6,622 bases of DNA. Origin: Methanocorpusculum sp. GTDB taxonomy: Archaea > Halobacteriota > Methanomicrobia > Methanomicrobiales > Methanocorpusculaceae. This document shows, piece after piece, positions 1-5,161 of the stretch. Every line of letters begins with the position of its first letter. Positions within the stretch are counted from its first letter, which is position 1. Where the stretch lies: positions 1-6,622 of the forward strand of contig JAFZFW010000103.1 of the NCBI GenBank assembly GCA_017555685.1, written 5' to 3'. Below the pieces are notes generated by a model. The model was not told the origin of the DNA, made no database searches, and was given only the letters and a program-made list of their open reading frames with translations. A program made the translations under genes and the position numbers.

Positions 1-45
1 GTGCGCGGCGACAATGTTATCTACATCTCTCCGACTGTTGAGTAA
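1..45 (+). CDS. LSm/snRNP-like protein, C-terminal fragment (cut by window edge)
   Basis: Only the last 14 codons and the TAA stop lie in the window. They read VRGDNVIYISPTVE. The stretch RGDNVIYISP matches the Sm2 motif and last beta-strand of archaeal LSm (Sm-like) proteins, which form heptameric RNA-binding rings. The following gene is rpl37e, and LSm followed by L37e is a well-known archaeal gene pair, which supports the call. The start and the Sm1 motif are outside the window, so completeness cannot be judged. The downstream gene begins 21 nt after the stop, consistent with one transcript. Confidence 0.82.
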   Translation: MRGDNVIYISPTVE

Positions 46-66
46 ATATAAGAGGTGAATTAACCA

Positions 67-240
67 ATGACAAAAGGCACACCATCAATGGGTCTGCGCA
101 ACAAGCACACCCACATTATCTGCCGCCGCTGCGGTAAGATGTCTTACCACGCACGCCACGGAGTCTGCTCTTCCTGCGGATTCGGCAAGAGCTCCAAGCT
201 GCGCAAGTACAACTGGACGACAAAAGCAAGAGACAACTAA
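67..240 (+). CDS. rpl37e: Large ribosomal subunit protein eL37 (L37e)
   Basis: This 57-residue basic protein is a structural component of the archaeal/eukaryotic 50S/60S subunit with no bacterial counterpart. It starts [20 protein letters not shown], the typical L37e opening. It carries a zinc ribbon with C19-x2-C22 and C34-x2-C37 and ends in the Lys/Arg/Trp-rich tail common to the family. Its length is normal for archaeal members. The start is fixed by an AGAGGTGA ribosome-binding site at 51-58, 8 nt before ATG. It lies 21 nt after the LSm stop and 12 nt before purF, so the three genes are probably co-transcribed. This order is common in euryarchaea. Its TAA stop is in the same frame as the purF start, which limits the possible purF N-termini. 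Confidence 0.96.
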   Translation: MTKGTPSMGLRNKHTHIICRRCGKMSYHARHGVCSSCGFGKSSKLRKYNWTTKARDN

Positions 241-252
241 AAAGGTCACATT

Positions 253-1638
253 ATGAGCGGTATTGCAGGCATCATCGAATCGCAGGATGTCTCGTACCCC
301 CTCTATTATGCACTGCACGCCCTCCAGCACAGAGGTCAGGAGGCTGCAGGCATTTCTACTTTTGACGGGGAAAAAGCCTGGATTTACAAGGCACCAGGTC
401 AGCTTTCCGAAGTTTTTTCCGAAGACAGATTACGTACTCTTCCCGGATTTTGCGGCGTTGCTCAGGTTCTCTATACCCAGAAAGCTTCCCGCGGAAGAAA
501 TGAAAACATTCAGCCGATGAATTTTTCCTTTAAGGGTCATGTATTATCCGTCTCGGTTTCCTCATCGCTTATCAACAGCGAGAGCCTTCGGTCTGAGTAT
601 GAGGGGAAGGGGCATATCTTTTCAACAACATCAGACGCGGAAATTTTTGCCGCAATCATTGCACAGGAATTAATCGGCGGAGCAACTCCGCGTGATGCAT
701 TCGTGCACACGCTTCACCGGCTTGAAGGTTCATATACCGGTGTTGCCACGTTAGACGGCAAACTCTACGCTTTCCGCGATCCGCTTGGCATCAAACCGCT
801 CTGTTTCGGCAAGACAGAGGGAGGATACCTGGTTGTATCCGAGAGCGTTGCGCTCGACATCAACGGTGCAGATCTCGTCCGTGATGTTGCAGCAGGAGAA
901 CTGCTTATCTTTACCAAAGATGAGTTTGAATCTGTTCAGTTCGCCAAAGCCGAGCACAAGGCACACTGTATCTTTGAGTATGTCTATACGGCACGCCCGG
1001 ACTCGGTTATCGACGGCGTTCTGGTTTATGATGCCAGAAGAAGAATCGGTGCACGTTTAGGAAAAATCCCTACCGATGCAGATTTAGTCTCCCCGGTTCC
1101 GGACTCGGGAACAGCATTTGCTACCGGCTACTCGGCAGAGTCCGGCATCCCATATATCGAGGGTCTCCTGAAGAACAGATATGTGGGACGTACGTTTATC
1201 ATGCCGGGACAGTCCAAGCGTGAGAACGCAGTCCGTATGAAGCTCAATCCGGTCAGAAGCCACATCAAGGACAAGTCTGTTGTCTTAGTGGATGACAGTA
1301 TTGTCCGCGGTACGACGTCTCTGCATATCGTTGATATGGTAAAGGAGTTCGGCGCAAAGGAGATTCACATGAGAATCGGTTCCACCCCGATTGTTGCTCC
1401 GTGCTACTTCGGCGTTGACCTCCCGACCAGAGAGGAACTGATTGCAAACGAGCGCTCGGTTGAAGAAATCCGCGAGATGATTCATGCAACAACTCTGGAG
1501 TATATTTCTGCTGAAGAGCTTGTTGAGTCGGTCGGCATCCCTGCTGAAGACCTCTGTATTGCCTGCTCGTGCGGCGAATATCCGGTTGATATTCCGTGCG
1601 AGAAGTGTATGAAAAGACAGATTACCCTGCTGGATTAA
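253..1638 (+). CDS. purF: Amidophosphoribosyltransferase (PurF) with a degenerate glutaminase domain
   Basis: This 461-aa PurF homologue belongs to the first step of purine synthesis: PRPP plus an amide nitrogen gives 5-phosphoribosylamine. The phosphoribosyltransferase half looks intact, with the flexible loop KNRYVGRTFIMPGQ at 307-320 and the PRPP motif VLVDDSIVRGTT at 344-355. C239, C384, C435 and C438 match the four Fe-S ligands of Bacillus-type PurF. The N-terminal Ntn domain (about 2-220) keeps the fold motifs QHRGQE (25-30) and TTSDAE (125-130) but lacks key catalytic residues. The nucleophile Cys is Ser2, the Gln-binding Arg of the RY motif is L73, and the HNGN oxyanion-hole motif is VSSS (102-105). 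Three extra cysteines (440, 449, 452) lie in the tail. An RBS-like AAAGGT is at 241-246. The in-frame TAA at 238-240 leaves no usable upstream start. It is probably ammonia-dependent, which is inference. Confidence 0.93.
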   Translation: MSGIAGIIESQDVSYPLYYALHALQHRGQEAAGISTFDGEKAWIYKAPGQLSEVFSEDRLRTLPGFCGVAQVLYTQKASRGRNENIQPMNFSFKGHVLSVSVSSSLINSESLRSEYEGKGHIFSTTSDAEIFAAIIAQELIGGATPRDAFVHTLHRLEGSYTGVATLDGKLYAFRDPLGIKPLCFGKTEGGYLVVSESVALDINGADLVRDVAAGELLIFTKDEFESVQFAKAEHKAHCIFEYVYTARPDSVIDGVLVYDARRRIGARLGKIPTDADLVSPVPDSGTAFATGYSAESGIPYIEGLLKNRYVGRTFIMPGQSKRENAVRMKLNPVRSHIKDKSVVLVDDSIVRGTTSLHIVDMVKEFGAKEIHMRIGSTPIVAPCYFGVDLPTREELIANERSVEEIREMIHATTLEYISAEELVESVGIPAEDLCIACSCGEYPVDIPCEKCMKRQITLLD

Positions 1639-1656
1639 ATCCAGTACTTTTTTTTT
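1628..1656 (+). terminator. Hairpin plus T-run terminator of the LSm-rpl37e-purF operon
   Basis: CTGGATT (1630-1636) and AATCCAG (1638-1644) are perfect inverted repeats. They can be extended by a G-T and a T-A pair to 1628/1646. Nine T residues follow at 1648-1656. A physical hairpin would have a 5-6 bp stem with the purF TAA stop in or beside the loop. Archaeal RNA polymerase mainly needs the T-run, so the hairpin may be secondary. Confidence 0.75.
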
Positions 1657-1680
1657 GTAAGTGTTTAGAGGTTATTTTTG

Positions 1681-1699
1681 CGTGTACGTAACGTGTACG
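1681..1699. repeat. Short direct repeat between two convergent terminators
   Basis: CGTGTACG occurs twice, at 1681-1688 and 1692-1699, with an 11-bp period (about one helical turn). The centre ACGTAACGT (1686-1694) is also an odd-length palindrome. It lies in the non-coding gap between the purF T-run and the pgk T-run. It could be a protein-binding site or chance; nothing else in the window matches it. Confidence 0.4.
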
Positions 1700-1722
1700 C
1701 TACATATCACTGCACTAATGCT

Positions 1723-1730
1723 AAAAAAAA
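1723..1730 (-). terminator. T-run terminator of pgk
   Basis: Read on the minus strand, eight T residues follow the pgk TAA stop by 8 nt, after ATACTCTC. No convincing hairpin precedes them, which is normal for archaeal intrinsic termination. Together with the purF terminator it isolates the two convergent units within 100 bp. Confidence 0.7.
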
Positions 1731-1738
1731 GAGAGTAT

Positions 1739-2953
1739 TTATCTGAACTTTGCCCAGCTCTCTTCGAGGGCTGCGATTGCCGGGAGTTTCTTTCCGGTTA
1801 AGAACTCAATGCATGCGCCTCCGCCGGTGGAGAGATGAGAGTATTTCGGCTCTAAGCCAAGCTGCTCGATAACAGCAGCGGTGTGTCCTCCTCCGCAGAC
1901 AGTAAACTCTGCGTTTGCTGCTGCGTGCAGGATATCAAAGGTTCCTGCTGCATAGTCCGGATCTTCGAAGACACCGGCCGGACCATTCATAACAATAGTT
2001 CCTGCCTGTTTGAGCTCATCGGAGATGACACCGATAGACTCAGTACCCATATCTAAAATCGGGCAGTCCTTTGGTACAGCGTTTACGGAATATTCGCGGC
2101 GCTCGCCGTTTTCCTTGACTGCAACAAATTCCGGCAGAACAATTCTGTCGCTGTATTTTGCCAGAATCTCGCGTGCCTTCTCAACTTCTCCATCATAGCC
2201 TAAGGTGTGGATAAGGTTTCTGGACGGCTCTCCGATGTCAATGCCCTTTGCAAGGTAGAAGACGTTTGCCACAACACCGATGATTACTACTTTGTCTGCA
2301 GTACCGTTTGCAAGAACATTTCCTGCAACAGCCATCGAGTCATCGACCTTGGTTCCGCCGAGCACGAAGGTAACCGGCTTTGGTGCGGAGGTGAAGACCT
2401 TGGAAAGCATAGAGACTTCCTTCTCCATTAAGAGACCGGCAACAGTCTTCATAGCGTACGGCAGACCGGTGATGGTCGGCTGGGAACGGTGGGCAGTACC
2501 GAATGCATCATAGACACAGAGGTCTGCCATGCTTGCAAGCTTTCTGACTAAGTGCGTCTTTGCACCGTCTTCCGGCTTCATGGTGAGATTCTCTTCACTG
2601 GAGAAGCGGACATTCTCTAACAGGATGACATCTCCCGGGTGGGAATCGCGGACAGCCTTCTTCGCGCAGGAACCGAAGATGTCGTCAACCTGGGTAACCG
2701 GCATACCAAGCAGGCGCTCTAAGCGCTCAGCGTGTGCCTGCAGTGTGGTGAAATCCTTCTTTCCCGGTCTGCTCTGGTGTGCGAGAACAACTACGCGTGA
2801 ATCCTCTAATGCCTGAATGGTCGGAATGTGTTCGCGGAAGCGTTTGTCATCTAAAATCGTATTGGAAGATGGGTCGATTGGGGAGTTGAAATCCACACGG
2901 AGAAGCACGGTCTTTCCGCGGGTATCGACGTCCTGAAGTGTCCCGAAATTCAT
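1739..2953 (-). CDS. pgk: Phosphoglycerate kinase (archaeal type)
   Basis: This 404-aa cytoplasmic enzyme interconverts 1,3-bisphosphoglycerate + ADP with 3-phosphoglycerate + ATP. In a methanogen it mostly runs toward gluconeogenesis. The N-terminal PGK signature LLRVDFNSP is at 17-25, with R19, D21 and N23. The archaeal-style AHQSRPG motif follows near residue 60. VILLENVRF and the YDAFGTAHRSQP region are the expected substrate-binding segments. The C-terminal nucleotide-binding lobe carries GGGHTAA (354-360) and STGGGA (375-380). Length and motif order are normal and no lesion is visible. The start MNFGTLQDVDTRGK fits the family. No Shine-Dalgarno is seen before the ATG, and a TATA-like box about 27 nt upstream suggests a leaderless mRNA. 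It lies 72 bp downstream of the DUF45 gene on the same strand, so some read-through is possible. Confidence 0.97.
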   Translation of the reverse strand: MNFGTLQDVDTRGKTVLLRVDFNSPIDPSSNTILDDKRFREHIPTIQALEDSRVVVLAHQSRPGKKDFTTLQAHAERLERLLGMPVTQVDDIFGSCAKKAVRDSHPGDVILLENVRFSSEENLTMKPEDGAKTHLVRKLASMADLCVYDAFGTAHRSQPTITGLPYAMKTVAGLLMEKEVSMLSKVFTSAPKPVTFVLGGTKVDDSMAVAGNVLANGTADKVVIIGVVANVFYLAKGIDIGEPSRNLIHTLGYDGEVEKAREILAKYSDRIVLPEFVAVKENGERREYSVNAVPKDCPILDMGTESIGVISDELKQAGTIVMNGPAGVFEDPDYAAGTFDILHAAANAEFTVCGGGHTAAVIEQLGLEPKYSHLSTGGGACIEFLTGKKLPAIAALEESWAKFR

Positions 2954-2976
2954 AGAATGATATAGGTTTTCTAAGG

Positions 2977-2983
2977 TATTAAA
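2977..2983 (-). promoter_or_regulatory. Candidate TATA box of pgk
   Basis: On the minus strand TTTAATA is centred about 27 nt before the pgk ATG. With the usual archaeal spacing of about 25 nt, transcription would begin at or next to the start codon. The last 20 nt before ATG contain no GGAG- or GGTG-like element, consistent with a leaderless message. The upstream BRE is not obvious, so the call is moderate. Confidence 0.45.
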
Positions 2984-3025
2984 CAGCGAGGATGGCCGAC
3001 GCGGTTTTCGTATATCTTTTGCCTG

Positions 3026-3727
3026 TCAGAAAACCCACTGCCAGCCGTCTTCTTTTAAAATACGTTCCGCCTCCCGGTACTCCGGCATCAAACGCTCCAC
3101 CTCCGCCCAGAAGCTTTCCTGATGATGCCGGAAACGAATATGTGCTACTTCATGCACCACCAGATACCGGATAACCGTCTCCGGCGCAAGCAAAGCCCGG
3201 ACATTAATGATAATCCCGTTTTTGGGTGTACAGCATCCCCATTTCCGCTCCTGCAGACGAACACGAAGTGCCGGCGGCTCAACACCTGCCGCAGCCGAGA
3301 CCTCAGCAACCAGCGGACGCAAAAGCCGCAGAGCCTCACGCCGGAAGAGAAAAATCACCGCATCCCGGAACACTGCAGAATCCGTACCCGGAGGTCCTGT
3401 CAGCCGGAGAGTGCTTTTGTCAATCTCTGCCCGCACCGTCTTTCCTTCCGCACGGCAGATCGTAAGCTCCCGCCCGAAAAACGGCAGAACATCGCCATCT
3501 GCATACTCACGCACCAGACGCTTTCGTTTCGCAAACCGCACCCTGTGCTTTGCAATCCACTCAGCCTTCTCCTGTGCAAAGCGCAGCGCCTCTGCTTCGG
3601 TTACGTTTGGCGGAATCCGCAGTATTGCCTCGCCTGACTCTTTTACCGTGATGCCGACGGTACGCCGGCGCGGGGAACGTACCACCGTCACCGGAATCTC
3701 TTCGCCATCAAACACCACAGCACTCAT
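3026..3727 (-). CDS. DUF45 / YgjP-like zinc metallopeptidase
   Basis: This 233-aa protein belongs to the YgjP-like (DUF45, COG1451) family, relatives of SprT/WSS1-type zincins. The conserved C-terminal core is complete. ERKWGCCTPKNGIIIN (160-175) corresponds to the usual RKWGSC...G.I.LN segment. LVVHEVAHIRFRHHQESFW (189-207) carries zinc ligands H192 and H196, the catalytic base E193 and a third ligand at about H202. The N-terminal part (1-140) is basic and beta-rich, followed by helices, as is usual for the family. No signal peptide or membrane segment is seen, so it should be cytosolic. The substrate of the archaeal proteins is not established. By eye it uses more GC-rich codons than neighbouring pgk, perhaps reflecting low expression. 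The start is supported by a TATA-like box about 31 nt upstream and by the family-like MSAVVFDGEEIPVTVVRSPR beginning. Confidence 0.9.
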   Translation of the reverse strand: MSAVVFDGEEIPVTVVRSPRRRTVGITVKESGEAILRIPPNVTEAEALRFAQEKAEWIAKHRVRFAKRKRLVREYADGDVLPFFGRELTICRAEGKTVRAEIDKSTLRLTGPPGTDSAVFRDAVIFLFRREALRLLRPLVAEVSAAAGVEPPALRVRLQERKWGCCTPKNGIIINVRALLAPETVIRYLVVHEVAHIRFRHHQESFWAEVERLMPEYREAERILKEDGWQWVF

Positions 3728-3768
3728 AGATTAGATTATCATATCTGCGTGCCAATATAACTAACTGC
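3728..3768. promoter_or_regulatory. Divergent promoter region with overlapping TATA-like boxes
   Basis: These 41 bp separate the starts of the DUF45 gene (minus) and the JAMM gene (plus). On the minus strand AGTTATATT (3762-3754) is centred about 31 nt before the DUF45 ATG. On the plus strand TTATCATAT (3736-3744) lies 25-33 nt before the JAMM ATG. Neither start has a Shine-Dalgarno. Both transcripts would be leaderless or nearly so, and each TATA box lies close to the other gene's predicted start site. Confidence 0.5.
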
Positions 3769-4137
3769 ATGTTTGTCCGTGCGATAGAGAAAGATACCCT
3801 CCTGCTTCTTCTTGAAATGGGAAAATCCTCTCACCCCTACGAATACATGGTCATGCTGGGCGCAGAAAACGGCATCATCAACACCGTCTACCCCATAGCC
3901 GGAAGTGAAGCCTCCGAAGATGCGGTCACCATCCTGATGGACATGATTCCCTTAGGTATGAACCTCGTCGGAACTGCACACAGCCACCCCGAGGGGCCGT
4001 TTCTCCCCTCCAATGCCGACTTAGCCACCTTCTCGGAAAGCGGAAGCACCCACATCATCGTTGGTCAGCCCTTTGACGAGAACGCCTGGCAGGCATACGA
4101 TCGCAGCGGACAGCCAAAACAACTGGATATCGTATAA
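3769..4137 (+). CDS. JAMM/MPN+ metalloprotease (Mov34/MPN/PAD-1 family)
   Basis: This 122-aa single-domain protein has a complete JAMM motif. E25 is the upstream glutamate (PYEYMVMLGA). The zinc site H71-S-H73-P-x6-S81-x2-D84 lies in GTAHSHPEGPFLPSNAD. Family members are zinc isopeptidases/peptidases that cut after ubiquitin-like beta-grasp proteins: Rpn11 in eukaryotes, SAMP-removing JAMM1 in haloarchaea, and carrier-processing enzymes in sulfur transfer. With all ligands present it should be active, but its substrate cannot be read from sequence. It is the first gene of a four-gene operon and its TAA abuts the next ATG directly. The start lacks a Shine-Dalgarno and a TATA-like box lies about 28 nt upstream, suggesting a leaderless mRNA. 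It has no signal peptide or membrane segment. Confidence 0.88.
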   Translation: MFVRAIEKDTLLLLLEMGKSSHPYEYMVMLGAENGIINTVYPIAGSEASEDAVTILMDMIPLGMNLVGTAHSHPEGPFLPSNADLATFSESGSTHIIVGQPFDENAWQAYDRSGQPKQLDIV

Positions 4138-4572
4138 ATGAGAAAAATTGTTGCAACCGGGACCTTTGACATCCTCCATCCGGGGCATGTTCACTTCCTC
4201 TCCGAATCAAAAAAACTCGGTGACGAACTCTGGGTTATCGTTTCCCGCGAGAGAAACGTCCGCCACAAACCGTCTCCAATCGTCTCCGAAGAACAGCGCC
4301 TCATGATGATTAAGAGCCTCAAATGCGTTGATCACGCAATCTTAGGCGACAAAGAGGACATGTTCCGTCCAATCCGTGAAATCGATCCGGCAGTCATCAC
4401 CTTAGGTTTTAACCAGTACTTTGATGACGAAAAGCTCAAAGCACAGCTTGCCGAGCGCGGCATCGGAGCCGAAGTAGTCCGCATCGGAGCATACACCGGT
4501 TCACAGTTCACCTCCTCCACGCAGATTATCGAAGAAGCCGTCCGCCGGAGAGGATGTCATGAACACGATTGA
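4138..4572 (+). CDS. ribL: Archaeal FAD synthase (FMN adenylyltransferase, RibL family)
   Basis: This 144-aa nucleotidyltransferase of the cytidylyltransferase-like superfamily should make FAD from FMN and ATP, like the characterised Methanocaldococcus RibL. It opens with VATGTFDILHPGHVHFLSES, containing the nucleotide-binding HxGH motif at 14-17. The second superfamily signature appears as TSSTQII at 125-131. Length matches archaeal RibL (about 150 aa). Two cysteines are present (C63 and C140); RibL activity is known to depend on reduced cysteines. Glycerol-3-phosphate cytidylyltransferases share the fold, so exact substrate assignment rests on similarity. The start follows the JAMM stop with no gap (TAAATG) and no strong RBS, which points to translational coupling. 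The last 14 nt overlap the next gene. Confidence 0.88.
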   Translation: MRKIVATGTFDILHPGHVHFLSESKKLGDELWVIVSRERNVRHKPSPIVSEEQRLMMIKSLKCVDHAILGDKEDMFRPIREIDPAVITLGFNQYFDDEKLKAQLAERGIGAEVVRIGAYTGSQFTSSTQIIEEAVRRRGCHEHD

Positions 4573-5158
4573 AGAAGAAATCGAAAAACTGACCGCATTT
4601 GCCCGGGAAATGGGCGGAGATGCAAAAGCCATCCCGGCATCGGCTGTTGTTACCGCTGAATGGGTCCGCATGAAATGCTACTTCGGCTGTCAGGGATTCG
4701 GACGCCGGTTCGGCTGTCCGCCCTACTCGCCGACACCGGCAGAGACTGCCGCTGTCTTAAAAGAGTTCAGCACTGCTCTTCTGGTCCGCTTCGACGGAGA
4801 CGTAGCAGAAGCCGACCCGACGCGGCTTGTGACCCGCGAGCTTACCTCTCACGTACAGCAGATGATGTACGAGATGGAAAAAATGGCGTTTGCCGACGGC
4901 TTCTACAAAGTCCTCTGCTACACCGGACACCAGTGCGGCTGGTGCAAATCCTGTGCCGCAAAGGAAAAAGGCGCTGTTGCATCCGACTGCCGCCTGCGCA
5001 AGAAGATGCGCCCGAGCATGGAAGCCGCAGGAATTGACGTCTATGCAACAGCCCGCGCTGCTGGCTGGGAGCTTGGCATCCTGACCTGCACGGATGTTCC
5101 GGGCGGCAAAAAACTTGATTCGCCGATGACTACCGTTATGATGTTACTGCTGGAGTAA
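4559..5158 (+). CDS. DUF2284 cysteine-rich predicted metal-binding protein
   Basis: This 199-aa protein resembles the DUF2284 (COG5423) family, annotated as predicted metal-binding proteins and frequent in anaerobes and methanogens. It has nine cysteines in two groups. C40-x3-C44-x8-C53 lies in MKCYFGCQGFGRRFGCPPYS. The second group is C120, C126-x2-C129-x2-C132 (CGWCKSC) and C144, with a ninth, C177, near the end. The spacing suggests one or more Fe-S or zinc sites. Its biochemical role is unknown. The start is decided by GGAGAGG at 4547-4553, 5 nt before ATG, inside the 3' end of ribL; the 14-nt overlap indicates coupling. No signal peptide or membrane segment is seen. Context with a flavin enzyme and a PP-loop Fe-S-like protein suggests a redox or cluster-related job, which is inference. 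Confidence 0.85.
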   Translation: MNTIEEEIEKLTAFAREMGGDAKAIPASAVVTAEWVRMKCYFGCQGFGRRFGCPPYSPTPAETAAVLKEFSTALLVRFDGDVAEADPTRLVTRELTSHVQQMMYEMEKMAFADGFYKVLCYTGHQCGWCKSCAAKEKGAVASDCRLRKKMRPSMEAAGIDVYATARAAGWELGILTCTDVPGGKKLDSPMTTVMMLLLE

Positions 5159-5161
5159 ACT

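Noticed and set aside
85..330. 81-aa minus-strand open frame across rpl37e and the purF start
   Set aside because: It is antisense to two strongly supported genes, has no recognisable domain, and reads as a shadow of their codon bias.
253..1638. purF as a pseudogene because of its lost glutaminase residues
   Set aside because: The frame is open over a normal length, and the PRPP motif, flexible loop and Fe-S cysteines are all intact. This points to selected loss of one activity.
2954..3025. Terminator between the DUF45 gene and pgk
   Set aside because: On the minus strand this 72-bp gap has no run of more than four T and no clear stem, so no terminator can be supported there.
3122..3734. 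Long plus-strand open frames (171 and 175 aa) over the metallopeptidase gene
   Set aside because: Both are antisense to the DUF45 gene, whose HExxH zinc motif is unmistakable. Their translations are low-complexity Arg/Ser/Pro-rich, typical of shadows in GC-rich DNA.
4133..4139. TATAAAT as a possible internal promoter at the JAMM/ribL junction
   Set aside because: It is made of the last JAMM codon, the stop and the ribL ATG. A start site 25 nt downstream would fall inside ribL and miss its start codon.
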